From the NCBI GenBank assembly GCA_012840535.1, contig DULF01000171.1:1-34555 (forward strand): DNA of 34,555 nucleotides, written 5' to 3'. The translations under genes and the position numbers were made by a program. The notes beneath the pieces are model-generated. The model worked only from the letters and a program-made list of their open reading frames with translations. It had not been told where the DNA came from and did no database searches. The stretch is from Clostridiaceae bacterium (GTDB taxonomy: Bacteria; Bacillota; Clostridia; Acetivibrionales; DUMB01). Below are positions 7,154 through 15,496 of this stretch, piece after piece; the first letter of the stretch is position 1, and every line of letters starts with the position of its first letter.

Positions 7154-9076
7154 ATGAATATAAGCAGTATTTATAACTCAGCATATAGCACAAAAATGCG
7201 CATGTTCGGGTTAAGCGGAAGCGGTCTTGACCCTGATATGTTAGTGTCTCAGCTGATGCAAGCAGAGAGAGTTCCTCTTGACAGGCTTTATCAGAAGAGA
7301 CAGCTTGCGGAATGGAGAAGGGACGAATACAGGAATATCATAAACCTCTTAAGAGGGTTTAAAGACGAATTTTTCGATATTTTAAAACCAGCTACCTATA
7401 TGCTGTCCCAGTCTGCTTATAAAAAATTCACGTGCACTTCTTCTGACAGCGCGGTTGTAACAGCTACTGCCAATGCCGATGCCGTAGCGGGCAGCCATAC
7501 AATTTTTGTGCATGAGATAGCCACTGCAGCCATAAAAGTGAGCGAGGAAGGAATTACCAAACCTGTTGCCGGAACTTCTGCCCCCGATTTGGATAGGGTA
7601 AGAGGCAAGAGTTTTTCCATGAGCATTGACGGAGTTACAAAAACAATTGCTGTGAGCGATGATATAACCGATATGGCGGATTTGATTGAAGACATCCAGA
7701 AATCAATAGATGCAGCGTTTGGAAAGGTAAACGGAGAAAGCAAGGTTGTAGTAGGTCTGGAAGATGGAAAATTGTCTTTTATTTCCAATACCGCAAAGGG
7801 GGTTAATAAAATAATCATAAGTTCCGTTCCAGGTGAAACCGGAGATGCGCTCAACGGCCTGGGCTTTGAAACGGCCGTAAGCAACAGGCTTAACACATGG
7901 GATACACTTGAGACTGTGGCTCAAAAGATGAAAAACGGTTTTACCTTTAATGGTGAAGGGAAAATATTATTAACTATAAACGGTAAAGATTTCGAGTTTG
8001 ACAAAAGTGAAACCCTGAGCAGCATGATGAGCAGAATAAACAGTAATCCTGATGCCGGGGTAATCATGCAATATGATGAAATTTCCGACACAATAAAGTT
8101 TACTGCCAAACAGCCTGGAGCAGGTGTTACTATAGAACTGGAAGAGGAAGGCAGTACATTTATTGCTTCGCTTAATTTGTCCGAAACTGCCGGCAGAGAC
8201 GCGATAGTAACAATTGACGGTACTCAGACGGTTTTAAGAGGAAGTAATACTTTTACCATAAATGGAGTGACTTACAACATTTTAAAGAAAAGTGAAACTG
8301 AACAGACAATTACAATAAAGCAGGATACAGAGGCAGTCTTGGAGACTATCAAGAAATTTGTTGAAAAATACAACGAAGTTATCAAAGTAATAAACGATAA
8401 GCTGGCTGAAAAGTATGATAGAAAATATCCTCCTCTTACAGCAGCTCAAAAGAAGGAAATGAAGGAAGATGAAATAAAACTGTGGGAGGAAAAGGCAAAG
8501 ACAGGTCTTTTGAGGAATGACCCCCTGCTTGAAAACATTGTTTATGGTATGAGAAAAGCGCTTACTGACAGTATCAAGGGTGTGCCTGTAAATCTTTCAA
8601 GTATAGGAATTACGACCGGTTCTTATGAAGAAAAAGGAAAGCTCATTATTGATGAATTTAAATTAAGGGAAGCAATTGAAAATAATCCAGATGCAGTAAT
8701 GGATCTTTTCTGCAAAAGACCCAGTGTGGAGGATAATATCAACCTTACTAGTGAGCAGCGGGAAATCAGGTATAATGAGGGTGGCTTGGCATACAGGCTG
8801 TTTGATATTATTGAAGACAATATCAGGACAAGAAGGGATAACAATAACAAAAAAGGGCTTCTCCTGGAAAAGGCGGGTATGGCCGGAGACCTTTCAGAAA
8901 TTAAAAATTCCATATATGAAGAAATAGAAGGGTATAATGAAGAGATACGAAAGCTTGAAATGAAGCTTTATGAAAGAGAGACGTCCTATTATGCAAAGTT
9001 TGCGAAGCTTGAGACACTGCTTTCACGGATGATGACCCAATCAAGCTATCTTATGATGCAGTTTATGCAGGGATGA
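7154..9076 (+). CDS. fliD: Flagellar filament cap protein FliD
   Basis: FliD (HAP2) caps the growing filament and folds incoming flagellin. The 640-residue product has the FliD N-terminal domain (GSGLDPDMLVSQLMQAERVP, then RLYQKRQLAEWRRDEYRNII) at about residues 15-115. Variable middle domains contain FTINGVTYNI and ITIKQDTEAVLETIKKFVEK near residue 390. The C-terminal domain has LRNDPLLENIVYGMRKAL, SSIGITTGSYEEKGKL and a coiled-coil end with YYAKFAKLETLLSRMMTQSS. Length is at the upper end of the usual range. It follows flaG closely and precedes its export partner fliS. Confidence 0.96.
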   Translation: MNISSIYNSAYSTKMRMFGLSGSGLDPDMLVSQLMQAERVPLDRLYQKRQLAEWRRDEYRNIINLLRGFKDEFFDILKPATYMLSQSAYKKFTCTSSDSAVVTATANADAVAGSHTIFVHEIATAAIKVSEEGITKPVAGTSAPDLDRVRGKSFSMSIDGVTKTIAVSDDITDMADLIEDIQKSIDAAFGKVNGESKVVVGLEDGKLSFISNTAKGVNKIIISSVPGETGDALNGLGFETAVSNRLNTWDTLETVAQKMKNGFTFNGEGKILLTINGKDFEFDKSETLSSMMSRINSNPDAGVIMQYDEISDTIKFTAKQPGAGVTIELEEEGSTFIASLNLSETAGRDAIVTIDGTQTVLRGSNTFTINGVTYNILKKSETEQTITIKQDTEAVLETIKKFVEKYNEVIKVINDKLAEKYDRKYPPLTAAQKKEMKEDEIKLWEEKAKTGLLRNDPLLENIVYGMRKALTDSIKGVPVNLSSIGITTGSYEEKGKLIIDEFKLREAIENNPDAVMDLFCKRPSVEDNINLTSEQREIRYNEGGLAYRLFDIIEDNIRTRRDNNNKKGLLLEKAGMAGDLSEIKNSIYEEIEGYNEEIRKLEMKLYERETSYYAKFAKLETLLSRMMTQSSYLMMQFMQG

Positions 9077-9151
9077 TGAATTTATTGTAAATAAGTAAGT
9101 ATTAAATTGTAAAATAAAATATGCAGAAAAATATCAAATGGAGGAATGCAA

Positions 9152-9562
9152 ATGGCACTCAGCAAAGCATACGACCGGTATAAGGAAAACTCAGTTTACA
9201 CATCAACCCCTGAAGAGCTCACATTTATGCTCTACAACGGCATGGTAAGGTTTATACTGCAGGCTCAGCTCGCATTAGAAGAAAAGGATGTACAAAAGGC
9301 AAACGTCAGTATTATAAGGGCTCAGGATATTGTTTTATATCTACAAAACACTCTTGATATGAAGTATGATATTTCCAAAAATCTGGCTTCAATTTACGAT
9401 TACTTGTATAGACGGCTTATTGATGCGAATATCCACAAGGATAAGGAAATTCTCAATGAAGTGCTTGGCTTTGCGAAAGACCTTCGGGACACATGGTCAC
9501 AGGCAATGAAGCTGGCCAAGCAGCAGGGCAAGGCCCATCAAACTCCGGCGGATGGCCAGTAG
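9152..9562 (+). CDS. fliS: Flagellin export chaperone FliS
   Basis: FliS binds the C-terminus of newly made flagellin and prevents premature polymerisation; in Bacillus it also acts with FliW and CsrA. The 136-residue product starts MALSKAYDRYKENSVYTSTP and has ELTFMLYNGMVRFILQAQLA, the family core. IYDYLYRRLIDANIHKDKEI follows in the last helix. I chose the ATG at 9152, since GGAGG (9140-9144) lies seven bases upstream; the ATG at 9146 is only one base from it. It follows fliD by 75 bases. Confidence 0.95.
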   Translation: MALSKAYDRYKENSVYTSTPEELTFMLYNGMVRFILQAQLALEEKDVQKANVSIIRAQDIVLYLQNTLDMKYDISKNLASIYDYLYRRLIDANIHKDKEILNEVLGFAKDLRDTWSQAMKLAKQQGKAHQTPADGQ

Positions 9563-9600
9563 GTTTCATGGCCGGTAAATTTTTTATAAAGGAGCTAATC

Positions 9601-10080
9601 ATGGAACCGGAAGCGTATATAAAGAGACTGCAGGAAATATCGGCTGAAAAGTTCAATTTGGTTGAGAAAATTCTGAATTTAACAAAAGCCCAGACTCAGT
9701 CAATTGCGGCTGAAGACTTGAATGAACTTGAAAACCTGGTTTCTGGTAAGCAGAAGCTAATTGATGAAATCAGCAAGCTTGACGATGAATTCAGTGATTG
9801 TTTTGAGGAACTTAAACGCAAGCTTAACGTGAAAAACCTTGATGAATTGAAAGGCGTAAATATTCCTGGCGCAGACAGGCTCCAGGGTATAATCGGCAGC
9901 ATAATGGAAACTGTAAAAGAAATCTGCGAAATTGAAAAACAGAACGAGGCAGGAGTAAGAAAACTAATGAATGCGGTTGGAGAAGAAATCAGGAAAATTA
10001 ATCAGGCCAAAAAAGCAAATGCTGCATACATGTCAAAGCCTGTAATCTCTCCTTCGTATTTTATTGATAAGAAAAAATAA
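9601..10080 (+). CDS. flgN: FlgN-like flagellar export chaperone
   Basis: The 159-residue, almost fully helical product fits the FlgN family, which escorts FlgK and FlgL to the export gate. Visible features are an N-terminal coiled coil (LQEISAEKFNLVEKILNLTK), ENLVSGKQKLIDEISKLDDE, and a C-terminal helix VRKLMNAVGEEIRKINQAKK. It ends in a polar tail SPSYFIDKKK. The ATG at 9601 is preceded by AAGGAGCT. Longer in-frame starts inside fliS lack such a site. Helical proteins of this size are weakly conserved, so position after fliS strengthens the call. It is the last gene of the flagellar run here; the next gene is on the opposite strand. Confidence 0.78.
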   Translation: MEPEAYIKRLQEISAEKFNLVEKILNLTKAQTQSIAAEDLNELENLVSGKQKLIDEISKLDDEFSDCFEELKRKLNVKNLDELKGVNIPGADRLQGIIGSIMETVKEICEIEKQNEAGVRKLMNAVGEEIRKINQAKKANAAYMSKPVISPSYFIDKKK

Positions 10081-10133
10081 AAATTAATGAAGCACAAGAA
10101 CCATTCCCATGTTTTTTCATCAAACCGAAGCCG

Positions 10134-11084
10134 TTATTCGAATTTCAAAGTATCCAAAAACTCCAACACTTTGCTCAAATAGGCATCCGGATTGCAGGAG
10201 TATGCGTCCAGGTGTCCCGATCCTTCACATTCCCAAAATTCCGCATTTGCGTTGCCGGTGCTTGAATAAAGTGAAGCAAGCCGGCTGACCTCGCTGGATC
10301 TCACTATTGCATCTTTGCTTCCGTGAATAAAAAGTACCGGTTTTGGAGCTATTTTTTTAACCGCGCTTTCAATATCCAATTTTTCAATCTCAGTACCTGT
10401 AAACAGTTCAATGAAAAATGGAATGGTTACATTAAATGGAAATTCAGGAAGTTTCCATCTTATCAGCCTGTTTTTAAGATAGCTGTTGAAATCCGAAAAC
10501 GGGCTGTCAGCGATAACTGCATCAACATCACTGCTTTCAGCTGCTGTAAGCAAACTGGTTGAAGCCCCCATGGAGAAACCCATAAGCACTATATGCTTTG
10601 AACCACATGACTCTTTGGCATATTTTACAGCGCCGAGCAAGTCTTCTTTCTCAAGCATGGATATTGTTGTGACTGATCCCCCTGACTTCCCGGAATTTCT
10701 GAAATCAAAGGCAAGCACGTTATAGCCCTTGTTAAGGAGGCCTTTGACAATATCCAGAGTCTGCTCCCCGAATTGCAGCCTGTTTTTTCCATAGTCATGG
10801 GAGAGAATTACGGTTTTATTGCTGTCTTTTTTTTCAAAAAACCAACCGCTCAAAATTACGCTTCCATCATTGCTGGGAAACTTTGCATCCTTGTACTCAG
10901 GGGCAATGTTTAAACTGAACGGCATTATATCTTCTTTAGGCGGGTGAATAACTTTCCACGCGGTAAATGCCGAGATGCCCGCAATAACAATTGCTGATAA
11001 CAGAATTAAGATTAGCAGTACAACTAATATTTTTCTTAGCCTGTGGGTTCTTCTAGGTACGTAGACCATTCCGCTGATTCTCAT
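10134..11084 (-). CDS. Membrane-anchored alpha/beta hydrolase
   Basis: This 316-residue protein has a basic N-terminus, one membrane segment at about residues 18-42, and an extracytoplasmic alpha/beta hydrolase domain. The nucleophile elbow is GFSMG (169-173, Ser171). The probable acid is Asp258 in HGSKDAIV, and His291 in SGHLDAY completes a plausible triad. VILSHDYGKNR (92-102) would be the oxyanion region. Related proteins are annotated as alpha/beta hydrolases or YqkD/FrsA-like peptidases and esterases; the substrate cannot be told from sequence. AGGAGGA precedes the ATG. It converges on flgN and has its own sigma-A promoter, so it is probably a single-gene unit unrelated to its neighbours. 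Confidence 0.88.
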   Translation of the reverse strand: MRISGMVYVPRRTHRLRKILVVLLILILLSAIVIAGISAFTAWKVIHPPKEDIMPFSLNIAPEYKDAKFPSNDGSVILSGWFFEKKDSNKTVILSHDYGKNRLQFGEQTLDIVKGLLNKGYNVLAFDFRNSGKSGGSVTTISMLEKEDLLGAVKYAKESCGSKHIVLMGFSMGASTSLLTAAESSDVDAVIADSPFSDFNSYLKNRLIRWKLPEFPFNVTIPFFIELFTGTEIEKLDIESAVKKIAPKPVLFIHGSKDAIVRSSEVSRLASLYSSTGNANAEFWECEGSGHLDAYSCNPDAYLSKVLEFLDTLKFE

Positions 11085-11180
11085 ATGGCATCCTCCTGGT
11101 TAGTGCACCCAAAGGGGGCGGGAGTTTTGGCAATAAAAACTATGGACGTTTTTGATGCCTGGAACATGTCCTATACTGTT

Positions 11181-11209
11181 ATTATATTTTTATTTATACA
11201 TATTGTAAA
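11181..11209 (-). promoter_or_regulatory. Sigma-A promoter of the alpha/beta hydrolase
   Basis: On the - strand, TTTACA (11209-11204) and TATAAT (11186-11181) are separated by 17 bases. This is a near-consensus sigma-A promoter, five of six and six of six matches. It would give a leader of about 90 bases before the ATG at 11084. Confidence 0.72.
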
Positions 11210-11297
11210 GTGCTTTATATCCTTTATGTGAGAATCTGCAGCAATTTCCATCAATATACAAAATTATACAAATTTATTAAAAAAATATAAAAAAGTA

Positions 11298-11326
11298 TGG
11301 AATTTCATGGTGAATTATGGTAAAAT
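11298..11326 (+). promoter_or_regulatory. Candidate extended -10 promoter for the kinase-Tad operon
   Basis: TGGTAAAAT (11318-11326) is an extended -10 element: TG, one base, then TAAAAT. The -35 region 17 bases upstream (TGGAAT) is poor. It lies about 90 bases before the kinase ATG. It is only a candidate, because the surroundings are so AT-rich that chance matches are common. Confidence 0.4.
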
Positions 11327-11416
11327 GTCAATACAATTAATGATAATATTTACATAAAGAAGCAAATATGAAAAAATTACATAAATATAAATGTGTATGG
11401 CATGTTGGGGGGTAAA

Positions 11417-13201
11417 ATGGAAAAAGGCAGTTTACTGGAAGGCAAATACAGGATATTGGGTACGCTTGGCCAGGGTGGGATGGGAAAGGTATACCTGGCT
11501 GAAAATATTAAGCTGGGTACGTTGTGGGCTATAAAGCATTTGAAAAAAAAGCCCGGCTCGAGCTGCAATCTTTACATTGAGCCTAATATACTTAAAAAAC
11601 TGAATCACCCGGCCCTTCCTAGAATATTTGATATTTTTGAGGATGCTGAGAACGTTTATATAGTTGTTGACTACATTGAAGGGGTTTCATTAGACAAGAA
11701 GCTTGAAGAAGTCGGATGCTTTCCCGAAGAAGTCGTTCTTGAATGGGCTGCGCAGCTTTGTGATGTGTTAATGTATTTACATAGCATAAAGCCAAACCCC
11801 ATTATTTACCGTGATATGAAACCGGCAAATATAATTCTTACGGAGGGCGGGCGCCTTAAGTTAATTGATTTTGGCATTGCAAGGGAGTATAAAAGCGGCG
11901 CTGACAGTGATACGATTTGCATTGGCACAAGAGGCTATGCTGCTCCCGAACAGTACGGGGCAGGTCAGACCAGTTTTGCAAGTGATATTTACAGCCTGGG
12001 AGTAACACTATATCACCTCCTGACCGGAAAGAGCCCAAATGAAGCCCCTTACGAGATTAAGCCTGTGAGATGGTTTAACAGTAATTTATCAAGTGAAATT
12101 GAGGACGTTATTTTAAAATGCACAAGACTGGATCCTTCTGAGAGATATCAATCGGTTCAGGAACTGATAGTCGAAATTGAGCGCATCAAAAAAAGCCGGG
12201 CCAATGATGTTGGGCATGAAGATTTTATCCGCAAAGATGCCGGTGTTTACCGTCACAGGGAAAGAGACCTTTGTGCCAGCTTTAAGAAGCTTGTTCTGGC
12301 TGTATGGGACAATGCGGAGTTTGGATGCGAGCTTGCATATATGGCTGCAAAGTTAACCGGCTTGAGTGTTTTGCTGATTGACCTGGACCTTCTGTCACCT
12401 AAGGCGGATTTATATCTGAATATCAGAAAGTATCCTGACAGGATTATAAATGAAAGCATACTGGACAGTTCAGGGTTCAATTCCTCAGGCTTAAATATAG
12501 TTATGGATTCAATTGAAAAAAATTTTATCACGCATGAACTACTTTTAAAAGCATCCGTGAGGCGAAGGGAATTAAAAAACCTATATATCCTAACAGGCAA
12601 CTATAACCTGGAGAATTATGAGTACTACAGCAATGAAAGTCTCGTGAAACTTATAGAAAAGTGCTATCAGCAATTTGATGTTGTAATATTGCTGGTGAAT
12701 AAGTCAATATATGATTCGTATACGGTGATTTCACTGGCTAAATCTGACTATAATATCGTGCCTATTAGAGCGGATATTGACGTGTTGAGGGAGTTCAACA
12801 ACTATCTGGCTTTTTTGAAGGACAAGCAGAAGATACCTCTGGAGAAGACCAAGTTTGTAGCTTTTGAATATAACCCTGCTACTAACCTGGCTTTGGGGAC
12901 TTTAAGGGAAACAACAGAGAAAAACTTCATAGGGTGTATAAGTTACAGCGCAAAAAGAGCCAGGTGCAGAAATCTTAGAATCCCTTACGTGAAACGTATG
13001 GAAAGAAACATCGTTCTAAATTACATAAATATTCTAAACGCTTTTTGCATTGTTCCGAAACCAGGATTGTATGACAGGTTAAACAACATATTACGTGAAC
13101 TATATTTAATTTGGAGGTCTGTGAAAAAAGCAGCGGCTAAAATAACCCGGACCCGATTACGGGAATTTACGCGTCCTGAGGGGGAGAAAATATGCCCGTA
13201 G
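11417..13201 (+). CDS. Ser/Thr protein kinase fused to a TadZ/CpaE-like ATPase-fold domain
   Basis: The 594-residue product has two domains. Residues 1-255 are a Hanks-type kinase: glycine loop GQGGMGKVY (18-26), Lys40 in AIKHLKK, YRDMKPANI with Asp133, DFG at 151-153, APE at 176-178. All catalytic residues are present. No PASTA repeats or membrane segment follow. Residues ~290-550 resemble the MinD/ParA-like domain of TadZ/CpaE. VLLIDLDLLSPKADLYL (318-334) fits the motif after the P-loop, and DVVILLVNKS (421-430) fits Walker B. The P-loop itself is lost (WDNAEFGCELAYMAAK, no GKT), as in many TadZ proteins that act as polar localisers. Its stop overlaps tadA by 10 bases. I chose the ATG at 11417, four bases after GGGGGGT; a GTG at 11393 is possible. 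The TadZ call is by motif and context. Confidence 0.87.
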   Translation: MEKGSLLEGKYRILGTLGQGGMGKVYLAENIKLGTLWAIKHLKKKPGSSCNLYIEPNILKKLNHPALPRIFDIFEDAENVYIVVDYIEGVSLDKKLEEVGCFPEEVVLEWAAQLCDVLMYLHSIKPNPIIYRDMKPANIILTEGGRLKLIDFGIAREYKSGADSDTICIGTRGYAAPEQYGAGQTSFASDIYSLGVTLYHLLTGKSPNEAPYEIKPVRWFNSNLSSEIEDVILKCTRLDPSERYQSVQELIVEIERIKKSRANDVGHEDFIRKDAGVYRHRERDLCASFKKLVLAVWDNAEFGCELAYMAAKLTGLSVLLIDLDLLSPKADLYLNIRKYPDRIINESILDSSGFNSSGLNIVMDSIEKNFITHELLLKASVRRRELKNLYILTGNYNLENYEYYSNESLVKLIEKCYQQFDVVILLVNKSIYDSYTVISLAKSDYNIVPIRADIDVLREFNNYLAFLKDKQKIPLEKTKFVAFEYNPATNLALGTLRETTEKNFIGCISYSAKRARCRNLRIPYVKRMERNIVLNYINILNAFCIVPKPGLYDRLNNILRELYLIWRSVKKAAAKITRTRLREFTRPEGEKICP

Positions 13202-14484
13202 TAGCTTCCCATCATAAATTTTTGCTGAATGAGGATATAAACAGGGAATATGAGCGCAGCTTAAGCGATATAAATACACTTGTTTCGGATATTACCTTTG
13301 ATATACTTAAGGATTCTCCGGAACTGGTAGCTGACGTGGCATCCGGAATTACAGACCGTTCCGTACTTGAAACGGCAATAATGAAAGTTATTGACAGGTA
13401 TAAATACCATTTTGGTTTATACCGAGAAGAACTAATGAGAAAAGTATTTGATTTTATGTTCGGATACGGTGAGCTGCAAAAATACATAGAGGACGAAGAG
13501 ATTACCGATATTGACGGTACCAAGTTTAATGAGTTTGTAATAAAAAGAAAAGGAGTTCGCTATAAAATTCCTGTTAACTTTGGGAACGAGAAAATATTCG
13601 ATACCTACTGCAAGTTAATTGCTATACGAAACGGCGGTATTTTAAATGACAACGACAGCCATTGCAGGGTTACTGATGAAAAAAACAGGCTAAGGATAAA
13701 TGTTTCTGTTAAACCCAGGAATATATCAAGCCCTGCCATCAGTATCAGAAAACACAGAAAAGTAAGTTATACCCTCGAGGAGCTTGTGGAATTGGAAATG
13801 ATGGATGAAAATATTTATGCATTTATCAAGAAACTGGCGGCTACCGACGCAACAGTGCTTTTTTGCGGGAAAGGCGCTGCCGGAAAGACCACTCTCCTGA
13901 GGGCTTTTGTAAATTCACTTCCAGAGATGGAGAGGGTTTTGATTGTGGAGTCAGATGCTGAAATTTTCCCCGATAAGCCTTATTGCATAGAACAAAGGAT
14001 AAAGAAAGAAAACGAGGGGGGAAGGACGGTAACCTTGAGAGACCTTGTAAGGGATGGCTTGACCATGTCCCTTGACAGCTATTGTGTCGGGGAAATTGTA
14101 GGGGATGAAGCATGGGAATTTATAAAGGCTGCTTTTACAGGACACAGGGGAATGGCTACGACCCACGCTGAAAGCGCCGAGGACGCGTTTGCAAGGCTTC
14201 TTACCCTCAGCAAGGGCGCAAATACAGGAGAAAGTGAAAAGACTGTGAAGGAGATGATGGCAGGCAGTATCGATGTGATTTTCCACCTCGACAGTTTTAA
14301 AGTGGTGGATGTATTGGAGGTGATTGGCTACAGGGAGGACAGGGACCAATTTGAATATAACCGGCTGTTTTCATTTGAAATAATTAACGAAGACGAAAAC
14401 GGTTTCCTAGAGGGAAGATTTGTCAAGGTCGGGGATATTGGGAAAAGGCTAAGGAACAAGTTTTTAAGGAGGAGGCAGATCTGA
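13192..14484 (+). CDS. tadA: TadA/CpaF-type pilus assembly ATPase
   Basis: This 430-residue protein belongs to the type II/IV secretion ATPases that power Tad/Flp pilus assembly as hexamers on the cytoplasmic membrane. Walker A is GKGAAGKTT at 226-234. MSLDSYCVGEIVGDEA near 295-310 fits the Walker B region, and GHRGMATTHAES gives the conserved His box. The usual N-terminal domain is present, with helices to ~90 and YGELQKYIEDEEITDIDGT. The stretch at 111-190, which in CpaF reads VNGP..E...G, is more divergent. The ATG overlaps the kinase-TadZ stop by 10 bases, and GAGGGGG is the ribosome site. Translation is thus coupled to the kinase fusion. Confidence 0.93.
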   Translation: MPVVASHHKFLLNEDINREYERSLSDINTLVSDITFDILKDSPELVADVASGITDRSVLETAIMKVIDRYKYHFGLYREELMRKVFDFMFGYGELQKYIEDEEITDIDGTKFNEFVIKRKGVRYKIPVNFGNEKIFDTYCKLIAIRNGGILNDNDSHCRVTDEKNRLRINVSVKPRNISSPAISIRKHRKVSYTLEELVELEMMDENIYAFIKKLAATDATVLFCGKGAAGKTTLLRAFVNSLPEMERVLIVESDAEIFPDKPYCIEQRIKKENEGGRTVTLRDLVRDGLTMSLDSYCVGEIVGDEAWEFIKAAFTGHRGMATTHAESAEDAFARLLTLSKGANTGESEKTVKEMMAGSIDVIFHLDSFKVVDVLEVIGYREDRDQFEYNRLFSFEIINEDENGFLEGRFVKVGDIGKRLRNKFLRRRQI

Positions 14485-14490
14485 ATATAC

Positions 14491-15444
14491 ATGATATTGG
14501 TCATTAATTCAATACTTCTTGTAGGTGTTACAATTGCGCTTGCCTGTCTTATTGCAAATGAGATAAATCTTGAAAGAATTATCCACCTGGGCTTGAAAGG
14601 TATAAACCATGAACTTGACAGGAGGAGGCTGAGAAAAGAAATAAAAAAATATACAATGGCTGTGAAAGTAAAGATGAGCCTTCCTGAGAAAATTGAGCTG
14701 TATCTTATTGACAAATCAAACATCAGGCATTATTTACCGTTTTTTAACTTTTACTTTTTATGCTTCATTATTGTTTCAATCTTTGTATTGACATTTGGAT
14801 ATGTATTTAAAATATTGCTTTTTGTTCCTTCCGCCGCGGCCGTTTGTTTCCTGTTCTCACTTATCCCTGTATTTATCCTGGATATTATGGGGAGGTATAA
14901 TTCTGAAAAGATACGAAGGAAACTTGCCGATTTTATTTCGGTCCTTAACAGGTGGTGCGCAGTAAAAGAGGACATCTTTTATGCTTTTGAAAAGTCCGTC
15001 GAATCGGGAATCGGGGAGCCCTTAAGAACATTCATCAAAGACATGGTAATACAGGTAAATTGCGGAATAGAACCTTTAGAAGCGCTGGATATACTCCAGA
15101 TGAAAGTGGATAATGCGCAATTTAAAGATTTTCTTATTAATATTAAGCAGAACATTAAACACAGAGGGGATATCAGAAAGCTTTTGTCAAATCTGGAAGG
15201 GCAGTTTTACAAAATAGAGGAAGAGTACAACAGGAGGAAAATTTCCACATATAAGGACCGTTTGCTTATATATTTCATAATGTTCAGCGTCCTGTTTATC
15301 GGATATTTCTTCCTGAAGTCCACTCCAAAAATAGAAGATTTTTACCTTAATACCCTTGCAGGAAAATCGCTTTTAATGGTTTTTTGCTTTCTTTATGCTT
15401 GTGGATTTTATATGACGCTAAAGATTACAAGCTTTAAACATTAA
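14491..15444 (+). CDS. tadB: TadB-like pilus platform protein (type II secretion F family)
   Basis: TadB and TadC form the inner-membrane platform of Tad pili. The 317-residue product has membrane segments near residues 1-22, 85-130 (two helices), 258-276 and 287-308, with a cytoplasmic F-domain at about 145-255. That domain includes FYAFEKSVESGIGEPLRTFI, CGIEPLEALDILQMKV and DFLINIKQNIKHRGDIRKLL. The start follows the tadA stop by six bases. The nearest AGGAGGAGG is ~17 bases upstream, further than usual, so the start is somewhat uncertain, but a stop codon blocks any longer version. The order tadA-tadB-tadC is the standard Tad arrangement. Confidence 0.87.
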   Translation: MILVINSILLVGVTIALACLIANEINLERIIHLGLKGINHELDRRRLRKEIKKYTMAVKVKMSLPEKIELYLIDKSNIRHYLPFFNFYFLCFIIVSIFVLTFGYVFKILLFVPSAAAVCFLFSLIPVFILDIMGRYNSEKIRRKLADFISVLNRWCAVKEDIFYAFEKSVESGIGEPLRTFIKDMVIQVNCGIEPLEALDILQMKVDNAQFKDFLINIKQNIKHRGDIRKLLSNLEGQFYKIEEEYNRRKISTYKDRLLIYFIMFSVLFIGYFFLKSTPKIEDFYLNTLAGKSLLMVFCFLYACGFYMTLKITSFKH

Positions 15445-15496
15445 AGGGAGGATCAGTAATGGGATAATACAGGCTATAGGTATTCATACGTATTTT

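Larger units (their letters stand above)
11085..11416. other. Intergenic region between the hydrolase and the Tad operon
   Basis: This ~330-base, very AT-rich spacer separates two divergent genes. It holds a good promoter on the - strand (11181-11209) and a weaker candidate on the + strand (11298-11326). A small AGTTTT/AAAACT hairpin lies at 11123-11141. I see no gene in it. Confidence 0.6.

Noticed and set aside
9493-9600. Longer FlgN-like protein starting inside fliS
   Set aside because: The added residues are Gly/Pro-rich and unlike the family, and the ATG at 9601 has its own AAGGAG site.
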